A DNA stretch of 64,000 nucleotides from an uncultured Nitrospirota bacterium. Its GTDB lineage: Bacteria > Nitrospirota > Nitrospiria > Nitrospirales > UBA8639. Position numbers and translations under genes: made by a program. Below are positions 8,482 to 16,812 of the stretch, in pieces. The stretch is taken from NCBI GenBank assembly GCA_937139405.1, contig CAKZPV010000020.1, positions 36,213 through 100,212 on the forward strand, given 5' to 3'. The notes under the pieces were generated by a model. The model searched no databases, had not been told where the DNA came from, and saw only the letters and a program-made list of their open reading frames with translations. Position 1 is the stretch's first letter, and each line of letters starts with the position of its first letter.

Positions 8482-8910
8482 TTATGAGACAGGAGTTTCT
8501 TGCGAGGCCGAGTCGTCAGCTTTGGTAGGTGGTGGCGTTGTCGGTGGAGGCGAAGCCACGGGCTTTTCTGCCGCAGATGCGTCCGCATCGGGTTTTGCTG
8601 TTGGTTTCGCTGCAGGGGTAGCAGCTGGTTTAGGTGGCGGTTTGGGTTTTTCTGGTTTAATCCCGCCTTCCCAATGAGGCCCCGTGTACATTTCTTCGGT
8701 CAAACCTGTTTCTTTCCATTTATTTTGAAAGTCAGCGGCAGCCCGGTTAGGAGAATCACCAATACCAACGGTACGGTTCCATGGATAAATACGTGGAGAG
8801 ATTTGGCAGATGGAACCATCCTGACGCATATACAACGCAATGGGGTTTCCACGGTAAGGCCCCAATATGATATGCACGGTTCCGACTAATTCAGGGAGAG
8901 ATTCCATCAT
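8482..8910 (-). CDS. Hypothetical protein with Pro/Ala-rich tail
   Basis: The protein has 142 residues. Residues 1-85 look folded (VGTVHIILGPYRGNPIALYM, ISPRIYPWNRTVGIGDSPN, MYTGPHWEGG). The remaining third is a low-complexity Pro/Ala/Lys tail (KPKPPPKPAATPAAKPTAKP), probably disordered. No signal peptide is seen. The ribosome-binding site is weak. I do not recognise the family. The gene converges on the amidotransferase gene across a 62-bp gap. Confidence 0.5.
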   Translation of the reverse strand: MMESLPELVGTVHIILGPYRGNPIALYMRQDGSICQISPRIYPWNRTVGIGDSPNRAAADFQNKWKETGLTEEMYTGPHWEGGIKPEKPKPPPKPAATPAAKPTAKPDADASAAEKPVASPPPTTPPPTKADDSASQETPVS

Positions 8911-9064
8911 TCATTCCATCGAGATGCAATAAGAAATGGGGGATAATAGTGCCACAGCCCTTCGTCGAGTGCAAGGTTGATAGAATCAGAAAAGACAAAG
9001 GAAAGAAGAGAATTTTGATTTCTCAAAAAAGGGTTGAGAATACCGGCAAGGGGATAAGACAAAC

Positions 9065-9544
9065 CTATTTAGTCAGAAGCGGTTCAACTGGCTGTTCGGT
9101 CTTTTTCAACAAAAATAAAGCAATCATAAGCACGAGAATAACGACAACATGCAATCCCATGTCCATCAAGTAATGACGGAAGACCTCTTCAGGGACATTC
9201 TCCTGATGAGAGAATTCAGCGCCTGCCGTTAAAATTCGTCTGACTGAAGCAATGATTCCCACATGGAGGAAGGGTTCGAGACGAATCCGATCAGATTGTA
9301 AAAATCCTAAGACGGTGCGAAATAATTCTAAGAGGATGATGACGAATAACAAATCATTCAACAAGGTGATTGTTGCCGGCAAAAATGCCTTTTCGACCGA
9401 TTGTGCATAGGCGAACCAGCTGTAGCCAAATACCAACATGCCCACGATGAGAAAGCTCAGACAGGCGGTAATATAGCCCCACCGATCCAGAAACTGCATC
9501 CACTTGACCCATTGCTTAATTGATTCCGGCGTCCAACCCCACAT
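9065..9544 (-). CDS. PsiE-like phosphate-starvation-inducible membrane protein
   Basis: The protein has 159 residues from the ATG at 9544 (MWGWTPESIKQW). The frame continues upstream but would overlap the preceding gene. Four hydrophobic segments are visible (ITACLSFLIVGMLVFGYSWF, ITLLNDLLFVIILLELF, the region around VGIIASVRRIL, and LHVVVILVLMIALFLL). The pattern LLELFRTV, then HVGIIASVRRIL, is typical of PsiE. The family is an inner-membrane protein of unknown biochemical role. It lies 19 bp after the tandem cysteine-domain gene, so they are probably one operon. Confidence 0.7.
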   Translation of the reverse strand: MWGWTPESIKQWVKWMQFLDRWGYITACLSFLIVGMLVFGYSWFAYAQSVEKAFLPATITLLNDLLFVIILLELFRTVLGFLQSDRIRLEPFLHVGIIASVRRILTAGAEFSHQENVPEEVFRHYLMDMGLHVVVILVLMIALFLLKKTEQPVEPLLTK

Positions 9545-9563
9545 AATAATATAACGTCTTCCT

Positions 9564-9965
9564 TTATGCCGTTCCTTGGTGCGGCGTATTCGGTGTGGCT
9601 TCAGGGACTTTCTCTTCAGTCCGCATTTGCCCAAACTTCAAGTCCTGCATGCCACTGGTTCCAATGGAATGCCCACAGCACTTTACTTCCTGAAATCCTT
9701 CGCCACCACCCATCACCATGAATCGAAGGCCGCACGAATCAGTGGAAACCCGTTTTTCATCGATGGTCATTCCAACGACTAACGGACCCTTTTTTCGCCC
9801 TCGGCCTTGGTTCAGTGTTGGCACGACATCATCTTCGGTCAATTCATGCCCACAACAGATAATTTTTTCAAAACCTTCTCCGCCGTTCATCACTTTCAGG
9901 ACTAAACCACAAGAATCAGGGAACCGCTTGTGTTCATCAATAATATCACCCTTTTTTAGTGCCAT
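9564..9965 (-). CDS. Tandem desulforedoxin-like cysteine-domain protein
   Basis: The protein has 133 residues. Two copies of one small domain are visible: residues 6-42 (DSCGLVLKVMNGGEGFEKII, then CCGHEL) and residues 65-101 (DSCGLRFMVMGGGEGFQEVK, then CCGHS). This resembles desulforedoxin, where CxxCG precedes a Gly-rich turn and a CCG motif holds iron. Here the first Cys of CxxC is absent in both copies (PDSC, TDSC). The possible ligands are C19, C37, C38 and H40, and C78, C96, C97 and H99. Metal binding is inferred. An acidic, Pro-rich tail ends the protein. Confidence 0.6.
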   Translation of the reverse strand: MALKKGDIIDEHKRFPDSCGLVLKVMNGGEGFEKIICCGHELTEDDVVPTLNQGRGRKKGPLVVGMTIDEKRVSTDSCGLRFMVMGGGEGFQEVKCCGHSIGTSGMQDLKFGQMRTEEKVPEATPNTPHQGTA

Positions 9966-10125
9966 CGGTTCTCTCCCTCATGTGAAAAACCATTCCTAGA
10001 ATGAATTTCTCAAATCAAGACGATAAAACATCTATGAAATTTTAAAAAATATAGATGAACAGCTAAACAAATTGCTGAGGGGAATGTCCAGGAATACAAA
10101 TTGGGTATATCTGCAAGCGGTAAAT

Positions 10126-11214
10126 TTAGGCTCCCATATCAGCTTGGTTCATGATGCTAGCCAGGACGCCGCGATGAGAAGGATTTCCAATGATATGAGA
10201 AAGCGTTGAAGGATCGATAGGATGATAAGGATAGACAAATTGCTGTTTCACTGCATGAATTCTGGCTAAGCTCGCTTCTACCTGATTGTCGTCGAGCTGC
10301 TGAGTAGTGAGACCGTGGCGAATGGTATGGAATGTGTCCGTCGCCAGTACTCGGCTTTTACAGATAAGCAACATATCTGCCCCAGCTTGCAAAGAACGAA
10401 TGGCAGCATCACCCACATTGGCATGATCTAAGATCGCCCGCATTTCTAAATCGTCGCTCAGAATCACACCGGAAAAGCCTAATTCCTGACGTAGGAGGCC
10501 TGACAAAATCCTTGGAGAAAGCGTGGCGGGGCATGTGGGGTCTAGGGCGGGATAATGAACATGGGCTGTCATCATCGCCTGGAGTCCGTGATGAATGGCA
10601 TGGCGAAATGGTTGTAATTCGATCTCTTCCAACCGTGTACGTGAGACATGTACGGTGGGCAGTTCGAGGTGCGAGTCTGTGTTGGTGTCACCATGTCCGG
10701 GGAAATGTTTTCCGCAGGCGAGTACGTGATGATCCTGGAGTCCGGCGATCGTTGCAGCGCCCATTTTGCAAACTTGTTCCGGCTCTGTGCCAAACGCACG
10801 ATTCCCAATGATGGGATTAGCAGGATTGGTATGAATATCCAGAACCGGGGCCATATTCATGTTGATGCCCACACTTCGTAATTCTTGAGCCGTGACGGCT
10901 GCCGCTTGATAAGCGAGGTCGATTGATCCTGCTAGAGCGACAGTGGCCGCTGGCGGGAAAATCGTAAAGTCAGAAGGGAGGCGTGAGACGCGTCCGCCTT
11001 CTTGATCAATAGCTATGAGGAGGGGAACATCGCCAGCGAGTGTCTGTAAATCGTTGGTCAGCTTTGCAATTTGTTCAGCGTTGATCAAATTGCGGGAAAA
11101 GAGAATGACGCCACCTGGTCGATACTCCTGCATCCAGGCTCGAAGATCCGGAGTCACCTCCGTCTCTTCGAACCCAATCATGCACAATTGTCCGATCTGG
11201 TCAGTGAGATTCAC
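10126..11214 (-). CDS. nagZ: Beta-N-acetylhexosaminidase (GH3)
   Basis: The enzyme releases N-acetylglucosamine from muropeptides during peptidoglycan recycling in the cytoplasm. It has 362 residues and no signal peptide, as usual for NagZ. KHFPGHGDTNTDSH is the GH3 loop with the catalytic His/Asp pair, and VILSDDLEMRAI holds the Asp nucleophile. IDQEGGRVSRL is the conserved substrate-binding segment. The start is GTG at 11214, 13 bp after the pepA stop, which suggests co-transcription with pepA. Confidence 0.9.
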   Translation of the reverse strand: MNLTDQIGQLCMIGFEETEVTPDLRAWMQEYRPGGVILFSRNLINAEQIAKLTNDLQTLAGDVPLLIAIDQEGGRVSRLPSDFTIFPPAATVALAGSIDLAYQAAAVTAQELRSVGINMNMAPVLDIHTNPANPIIGNRAFGTEPEQVCKMGAATIAGLQDHHVLACGKHFPGHGDTNTDSHLELPTVHVSRTRLEEIELQPFRHAIHHGLQAMMTAHVHYPALDPTCPATLSPRILSGLLRQELGFSGVILSDDLEMRAILDHANVGDAAIRSLQAGADMLLICKSRVLATDTFHTIRHGLTTQQLDDNQVEASLARIHAVKQQFVYPYHPIDPSTLSHIIGNPSHRGVLASIMNQADMGA

Positions 11215-11227
11215 GCGATTTTAATAA

Positions 11228-12736
11228 TTAAGAGCCATTGGCGCGATTAATGAGATATTGAATCAATAATCGAGTGCCGGTCCCTGTGGGGCCTTTCGAG
11301 AAGCACGCGCGTTCACTGGCACTCCAATCCGTGGCGGCAATATCCAAATGGACCCACGGATGATCGCCAATAAATTTACTCAGGAACAGGGCTGCGGTAA
11401 TCATGCCGCCTCCTCGTCCACCGATATTGCGCATATCAGCCACATCACTTTTTAATTGTTCAAAATATTCATCCCACAAAGGCATTTCCCAGACACGTTC
11501 ACCGGAATCATGCCCGGCTTGCCGCATCGCGGTTTTCAGCGCATCGTCATTGCCGAGCATGCCGATGGCCACGTTGCCCAGTGCAACCATGGCTGCGCCC
11601 GTTAATGTCGCAATGTCGATAACACAGGCTGGTTTCAGGCGAGTGGCATAGGCCAAGCCGTCAGCCAAAATCAGGCGTCCTTCTGCATCGGTGTTTTGGA
11701 CCTCAACGGTTTTGCCAGAAAGCATGGTGAGCACATCACCAGGTTTCGTGGCCCGCCCTCCTGGCATATTTTCCGTCACAGGAAGCAGTCCGATGACATT
11801 CATAGGGAGTTTTAATCGCGAGGCCGCACGTACAGCTGCCAACACCTCAGCTCCACCGGTCATATCGGCTTTCATATGTTCCATATTTTCAGATGGTTTC
11901 AAGGAGATGCCGCCAGAATCAAACGTAACGGTTTTGCCGACTAAGACAATGGGACGTTGTGTCTTCGGACCGCCGGAATATTCCAAAATGATAAAATGCG
12001 GAGGTTCAATGCTACCCTGTGCGACCCCTAGCAAGCCTCCCATGCCGAGCTTCTTCATGTTCTGGCGATCCAACACTTTCAATCGAATCTTGGATTCCTT
12101 TGCAATCGATTTGGCTTCGGCCACAACGCGGGAAGGTTTCATGACATTGGCCGGATGGTTGCACATATCTCGGACAAAGCAGGTTGCTTCGCCGAGTATG
12201 TGCCCTCGTTTGGCTCCTGCCGTGACCAAGGCATGGTTCGGGGCTTTTGGTGCCAGCAAGGTGCAAGCTTGTAACGTTTTATGGTCCTCAGCATGATCGG
12301 TGAAGTATTTCGTAAAACGATAACTTCCTATAACAGCGCCTTCGGCCATGGCTTGTGCAACATCATCGAGGCGTCCGGTAGATTTGGGTACGTCAGGCAT
12401 AACGCAGGCCATACCCTTAGCTTTGACCCGCCTGGCCCGTTTCACGGCCATGCCCATAGCTTGCCGCACACGTTCAAGCGTCAGCGTTTCTCGTGTTCCA
12501 AGCCCGACAAGCAACACCCGTTTTGCCGGGATCTTCCCATTGATATGCAACAGAGTGGTTTCATTTGGTTTTCCAGAAAATTCACCAGTTTTTTTGACAT
12601 CACTGAGCTGCCCACCCAACTTTTTGTCCAACGCCCCCAGGGCTTTGTTCCAGGACTTTTCTTTCTCATAGGTCAAACAGACCAACAATTCTGTTGAGGC
12701 CGTCGTGGCCTCCCCCTGCTTTGCCAGAATATTCAT
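11228..12736 (-). CDS. pepA: Leucyl aminopeptidase (M17)
   Basis: This cytosolic di-zinc aminopeptidase removes N-terminal residues from peptides. It has 502 residues, the usual family length. The C-terminal catalytic domain shows VGKTVTFDSGGISLKP (metal-binding Lys and Asp), MKADMTGGAEV, and the signature NTDAEGRLILADGL. The N-terminal M17 domain precedes it. AAGGAG lies at ideal distance before the ATG. The gene leads a short minus-strand unit with nagZ. Confidence 0.95.
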   Translation of the reverse strand: MNILAKQGEATTASTELLVCLTYEKEKSWNKALGALDKKLGGQLSDVKKTGEFSGKPNETTLLHINGKIPAKRVLLVGLGTRETLTLERVRQAMGMAVKRARRVKAKGMACVMPDVPKSTGRLDDVAQAMAEGAVIGSYRFTKYFTDHAEDHKTLQACTLLAPKAPNHALVTAGAKRGHILGEATCFVRDMCNHPANVMKPSRVVAEAKSIAKESKIRLKVLDRQNMKKLGMGGLLGVAQGSIEPPHFIILEYSGGPKTQRPIVLVGKTVTFDSGGISLKPSENMEHMKADMTGGAEVLAAVRAASRLKLPMNVIGLLPVTENMPGGRATKPGDVLTMLSGKTVEVQNTDAEGRLILADGLAYATRLKPACVIDIATLTGAAMVALGNVAIGMLGNDDALKTAMRQAGHDSGERVWEMPLWDEYFEQLKSDVADMRNIGGRGGGMITAALFLSKFIGDHPWVHLDIAATDWSASERACFSKGPTGTGTRLLIQYLINRANGS

Positions 12737-12803
12737 ACGTCTCCTTCGAAAAATGAAATAAAAGATTTACGTCAGTTAAGTAATGTCGCCTGATTTATTA
12801 AGT

Positions 12804-13457
12804 CTAGACGCCGCGGGTTTCCGGATCCCAAATGAGCTTATGGAGTTGCACTTGCATGCGAACAGGAAGTCGATCACTCAGGATCTGCTCAGCTAACGGT
12901 TGTAGGTCGAGCGATCCAAAGACAGGACTAAATAGCACGGCGCATCGCTCGCCTAGTCTGTAATGTTTCACAATGTCTGCGGCCCATTCATAATCCGCTT
13001 GATCCTTTAAGACAAATTTTACTTCGTCTTTGAGCGAGAGGTGTTCGATGTTGCCCCATCGCATTCGATCAGTCATGCCGCTACCAGGGCATTTCACATC
13101 CATAATAATGGACACACGTGGATCAATGGCAGAGATATCAAAACTTCCGCTGGTCTCAATCATGACCTGGTACCCGGTATCGCATAACTTCTGTAACAAT
13201 ACCAGAGCTCCTGGCTGATGCAACGGTTCTCCCCCCGTCACCTCCACCAATGAACAACCATAGGATTGCACGCGGTCCAAAATGGTTTCTAGAGGCATGG
13301 TCTCTCCACCATGAAACGCATATTCGGTATCGCACCAGGTGCAGCGAAGGGGGCAGCCCGTTAAACGGACAAAGACGCAGGGTTGTCCCACGCGAGTGGA
13401 TTCACCTTGAATGCTATGAAAAATTTCTGTGATCTGTAGGGTCGTGGACATGGTCAT
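12804..13457 (-). CDS. queE: 7-carboxy-7-deazaguanine synthase
   Basis: This radical SAM enzyme converts 6-carboxytetrahydropterin to CDG in queuosine and 7-deazaguanine synthesis. It has 217 residues. The sequence FHSIQGESTRVGQPCVFVRL is the typical start, and GCPLRCTWCDTEY holds the cluster cysteines as CxxxCxxC. EVTGGEPLHQPG is the SAM-binding GGE motif. An in-frame ATG two codons inside (MSTTLQ) could also be the start. No other queuosine genes are in the window. Confidence 0.9.
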   Translation of the reverse strand: MTMSTTLQITEIFHSIQGESTRVGQPCVFVRLTGCPLRCTWCDTEYAFHGGETMPLETILDRVQSYGCSLVEVTGGEPLHQPGALVLLQKLCDTGYQVMIETSGSFDISAIDPRVSIIMDVKCPGSGMTDRMRWGNIEHLSLKDEVKFVLKDQADYEWAADIVKHYRLGERCAVLFSPVFGSLDLQPLAEQILSDRLPVRMQVQLHKLIWDPETRGV

Positions 13458-13546
13458 TGAAGAGAATGGATCAGCGTCGCAATCGGAAATTGTACCGAAT
13501 CTATGTGGTGTAGGGGAAAGGAATCAACAACCTGAGGGTATCAAGA

Positions 13547-14242
13547 CTATGCCCATTGCGTCACAGGCCAACCTTGTTGCTTGGCGATCCGGGCCATTCC
13601 GCGAATGGGATTCACCACGAAGGGATGCCCGACCAATTGCAAGGCATGAAAGTCACCGGGACTATCACCATACGCATAACTTCGACTCAAATCCAGATTA
13701 TATTGACCAGCTACCCGTTCGATGTATCGGCCCTTCCCTTCCCCATACGGCAAGGGGGCAAAGACGCGGCCGGTATATAAACCAGACTTGGTTTCTAATT
13801 TGGCACCAAAGACCAAGGAAACCCCCAACTTTTCAGACAAAGGTTGTACCAAGCATTCTGGTGATCCACTCACAACGGCCACAATATGTCCGGCCTGTTT
13901 GTGGTGCGCGAGGCGACCTAATGCACGAACCGCCACGCGGGGCCACACAAATAACTCCACATATTCCTGTGCGAGTTGCTCAATGTTGGAAACATCTTGT
14001 CCAAGAAGATAGAGTTTATTCCCGCGGAGAGGGCTGAGGGAAATCGGGGGCATGTGTTGAACGGCATACTGCAAACTCCTCCACAATTCTGCCCAGCCGA
14101 CCACGCCGTGCTTCCACAAATACCGAAAAAATCCAATTTCAATAGAAGGTCCGGGAACCAAGGTATTATCCATATCAAAAAACGCCCCAATCCAATGTTG
14201 AGATTGGGAAAGCGGGGCAGGTGAAGAAGAAGAGGTTGCCAT
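13547..14242 (-). CDS. HAD-IB family phosphatase (SerB-like)
   Basis: The protein has 231 residues. HAD motif I is FFDMDNTLVPGPS with the two catalytic Asp, motif II is VVSGSPECL, and motif IV is AYGDSPGDFHAL. The helical cap between motifs I and II fits subclass IB, the group with phosphoserine phosphatase. The family acts on small phosphorylated metabolites; the substrate cannot be read from the sequence. The gene stands alone, about 100 bp from the tRNA-Leu gene on the opposite strand. Confidence 0.8.
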   Translation of the reverse strand: MATSSSSPAPLSQSQHWIGAFFDMDNTLVPGPSIEIGFFRYLWKHGVVGWAELWRSLQYAVQHMPPISLSPLRGNKLYLLGQDVSNIEQLAQEYVELFVWPRVAVRALGRLAHHKQAGHIVAVVSGSPECLVQPLSEKLGVSLVFGAKLETKSGLYTGRVFAPLPYGEGKGRYIERVAGQYNLDLSRSYAYGDSPGDFHALQLVGHPFVVNPIRGMARIAKQQGWPVTQWA

Positions 14243-14350
14243 AGAGGTGTCAGAACGAGAGAGTCAACAATGAAGGGTTGATGGCGATTCTACCCGCCAT
14301 CCTATGCGTTGACAAGCACTGCGGGAGGTTTCATAATCGTGCCATTGAGT

Positions 14351-14436
14351 GCCGAAGTGGTGGAATGGCAGACACGCACGTTTGAGGGGCGTGTGGGGGT
14401 TTCCCCATGCGGGTTCAAGTCCCGCCTTCGGCACCA
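14351..14436 (+). tRNA. tRNA-Leu (anticodon GAG)
   Basis: This is an 86-nt class-II tRNA. The acceptor stem pairs GCCGAAG (14351-14357) with CTTCGGC (14426-14432), followed by A and an encoded CCA. The anticodon loop is TTGAGGG, closed by CACGT/GCGTG, so the anticodon is GAG. A long variable arm (GGGGGTTTCCCC) and the TTCAAGT loop are present, as expected for leucine. Its 3' end is duplicated at 14624-14646. Confidence 0.95.
14414..14436 (+). repeat. att-like direct repeat, copy 1 (tRNA-Leu 3' end)
   Basis: These 23 bases from the T-loop to the CCA end of tRNA-Leu(GAG) recur exactly at 14624-14646. Duplicated tRNA 3' ends are the usual mark of site-specific integration. Confidence 0.8.
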
Positions 14437-14534
14437 TCTTTTCATCTTCTTATGCAATAACCACTGACACCTTTCCGTTGCCCCTCTCATCTTTCGATTC
14501 TTCTATTTGAACGAAGTGTTCTATCCTGGGTATT

Positions 14535-14617
14535 CCCCCTTCAAGGGGTGACCGGAGCGTAGCGGAGGCACGAGGGGGCGTGGCCCCTAGTGGGAGCTGG
14601 AGCTAGGCTTCCGCTCC
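14535..14617. repeat. Nested inverted-repeat segment, possibly a structured RNA or mobile-element remnant
   Basis: AGCGGAGGC (14561-14569) can pair with GCTTCCGCT (14607-14615) over nine positions with one G-U. GGAGCG (14554-14559) can pair with CGCTCC (14612-14617). Inside lie a GGGG/CCCC hairpin and an AGCT-GG-AGCT palindrome. It is far more GC-rich than its surroundings. What it does is unknown. Confidence 0.5.
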
Positions 14618-14623
14618 TGCGAC

Positions 14624-14646
14624 TTCAAGTCCCGCCTTCGGCACCA
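14624..14646 (+). repeat. att-like direct repeat, copy 2
   Basis: This is an exact 23-bp copy of the tRNA-Leu 3' end. The match extends upstream through TGCG with two mismatches (GG versus AC). No acceptor-stem partner lies upstream, so it is not a second tRNA gene. Confidence 0.8.
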
Positions 14647-14776
14647 AAAATCTTATAGACTATAGATACGGCCCACTCTTCAAAGCCTTCCCCAAGAATT
14701 TTGCTAAGGAGGAAGCCAAATTTCTGTTTATTACCCTTCAAATTCTTTCTATTTCTTAATACATTGATAGAGACAG

Positions 14777-16804
14777 ATGGTTGGATTCTTTAGGAGTCCC
14801 TGTCTAAGACTTCCTTTGTGCTTCAAGCAGAAGAATAAGAGAGTGAGATTTGTGAGAGATCATGTAGACCTCAAATTTGTACTGATCGTGATGAGTGCCT
14901 GTCTGTTCAGCTTTGGGTTAGCTAGTGGCGCTTTAGGCTTTGCGGCTGAGCCCCTAGAGGAATTAATGTCGTTGCCCTCTGATGAATACGAATCGGCTGA
15001 AGGACATTTACGGCTTGGCTTGGATTTTTTTCTGACGGATGAATTGGATGTGGCGATTGATGAGTTTCGGGAGGCCGCTCATCAGAAGCCTGATTACGCG
15101 GATGCCTATCACAATCTGGGTGTGGCACTCGCCAAGACAGGAGATCTTACTGGTGCCATCACGGCTTGGACCGAAGCTGAACGACTGGATCCGACGGGCA
15201 TGTCCTTACGTTATTCCTTGTCTGCGCTGGTTTCCTATAACTATGGCGTGTCTTTGGTAGAGGAGGGGCGGGTTGAACAGGCGATGAAGGAATGGCAGGC
15301 GGCGCTTCGCATTCAGTCTCATTTTCCTGAAGCTCACTATGCGCTAGCTTTAGGATTTTTAGCCAAGCAGAATCCGGCTGTGGCCTTAGTGCATTTGAAG
15401 TCTGCGCTTTCTCTGGTGCCCGATTGGATGCAGGCACATGTGGCGTTGGGACAGGCTCATTATGAATCGCATGAGTATGACTTGGCGCGGGTAGCATGGG
15501 TCAAGGCGTTGGAATTGAATCCAGGTAATGCCCAGATCTATGCCAGTCTGAGTCACTTGGCTGTGGAGGAAGGGAATTATCAAGAAGCCATAGACTATGC
15601 TCGCCAAGCGATGGCGCTTCAACCCGGGTTGGTTTCCGCCCATTTTCATTTAGGGGTGGCGCTATTGGGGAAGGGTGACGTGCAGGGGAGTATGGAAGCC
15701 TTCGAACAGGCGTTGGTTTTGGAGGAACGTTTGACGTCTGCTCGATTGTTGTTGGGTGTGGCCTGGAGTCGGCTGGGGAATTGGGCGCGGGCGGCGCATT
15801 GGTGGCGAGGGGCACTTCAGCAAGATCCATTTGGCTCGGAAACCTTTTGGCTTCATGTCAATTTAGGAATCGCTCTCACCTCAATGGGACATTTCCAGGA
15901 TGCTATCAAAGAATTTCAATGGGTGGTTGAGGAGCGGCCAGATTGGGCTCAAGGGTGGGCACAGTTAGGTGTCGCGCTGATGTCTCAGCGGAGATGGCGT
16001 GAAGCTGTCGTTGCCTTTGAGGTTGCTGCCACACGGGAACCCGATTGGGCGCATCTTCACTTTATGCTGGGGACAACGCATGCGGAACAAGGAGAACTGG
16101 CCATAGCCGTTCAGGCGTTTCGAGAGGCGATCCGCATTGACCCGAATTTTGTGGACGCGTTGTTTCATTTGGGTATCGTACTGCGTGCACAAAATATGAT
16201 GGATGACGCGATTGCTCCACTTCTTCAGGCAGCAGAAGGCGGATCACGGGAAGCCCAGGGTCTCTTAGCGTCGATGTATGTGAATGGCAATGGGATTGAT
16301 CGCAATGTTCCATTGGCAATGCTGTGGTGGTCTCGCTGTAGTCGGGGATCAATTCCTGACACGATTACTCGAACCGCAAAGAATCAATTAGCTCAATTGC
16401 GTCGAAGGCTTCACCGGCAACATTTCAATCCGACCGAACAACAGGATGTGCTGACCGGATTTGGGTTGATACGCCAAGATCTTACGAATCACGCTCCTGT
16501 TCAATTGCAGGGGAAGGCATGGTCGAAGGCTTCTGTTTGGAATCGTGGAGGTTCTCCAAAGATTTTTCTTCAGTGGATGGTGGAACGTGCTCTGGCATTA
16601 GATCCAACGGCCCAGGATACATTGCGTGGTTGGTATGTTGATGGCGTGGATGGTCACATGTCGCCACATTATGCTTCTGTTCAAGAATATTGGCTTCAGG
16701 TGGCGAAGGAAGGAAATTCTGTCGGGTGCGAGCTGATTAAAAGTTTGACCCCTCAAGAACAATATCCTGCTGTACGGCAGGCTTGTCAGTCTCTTCGTCA
16801 ATAA
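14777..16804 (+). CDS. TPR-repeat protein with Sel1-like segment, exported
   Basis: The protein has up to 675 residues. After a hydrophobic N-terminal segment (FVLIVMSACLFSFGLASGAL) it has about ten TPR units, for example EFREAAHQKPDYADAYHNLG and AIQAFREAIRIDPNFVDALFHLG-type helices. A Sel1-like unit (AQGLLASMYVNGNGIDRNVP) follows, then a helical C-terminal part. GTG codons at 14843 and 14852 after AAGAGAG would give a more typical signal peptide than the ATG used here. It is probably a periplasmic scaffold anchored by its signal segment. The sigma-54 activator gene starts eight bases after its stop, so the two likely act together. Confidence 0.75.
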   Translation: MVGFFRSPCLRLPLCFKQKNKRVRFVRDHVDLKFVLIVMSACLFSFGLASGALGFAAEPLEELMSLPSDEYESAEGHLRLGLDFFLTDELDVAIDEFREAAHQKPDYADAYHNLGVALAKTGDLTGAITAWTEAERLDPTGMSLRYSLSALVSYNYGVSLVEEGRVEQAMKEWQAALRIQSHFPEAHYALALGFLAKQNPAVALVHLKSALSLVPDWMQAHVALGQAHYESHEYDLARVAWVKALELNPGNAQIYASLSHLAVEEGNYQEAIDYARQAMALQPGLVSAHFHLGVALLGKGDVQGSMEAFEQALVLEERLTSARLLLGVAWSRLGNWARAAHWWRGALQQDPFGSETFWLHVNLGIALTSMGHFQDAIKEFQWVVEERPDWAQGWAQLGVALMSQRRWREAVVAFEVAATREPDWAHLHFMLGTTHAEQGELAIAVQAFREAIRIDPNFVDALFHLGIVLRAQNMMDDAIAPLLQAAEGGSREAQGLLASMYVNGNGIDRNVPLAMLWWSRCSRGSIPDTITRTAKNQLAQLRRRLHRQHFNPTEQQDVLTGFGLIRQDLTNHAPVQLQGKAWSKASVWNRGGSPKIFLQWMVERALALDPTAQDTLRGWYVDGVDGHMSPHYASVQEYWLQVAKEGNSVGCELIKSLTPQEQYPAVRQACQSLRQ

Positions 16805-16812
16805 GAACGGTC

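Larger units (their letters stand above)
14437..14776. other. Intergenic region with tRNA-end duplication and structured segment
   Basis: This 340-bp stretch has no gene. It holds a segment rich in inverted repeats (14535-14617) and the second copy of the tRNA-Leu 3' end (14624-14646). It may be the scar of a lost integrated element. Confidence 0.6.
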
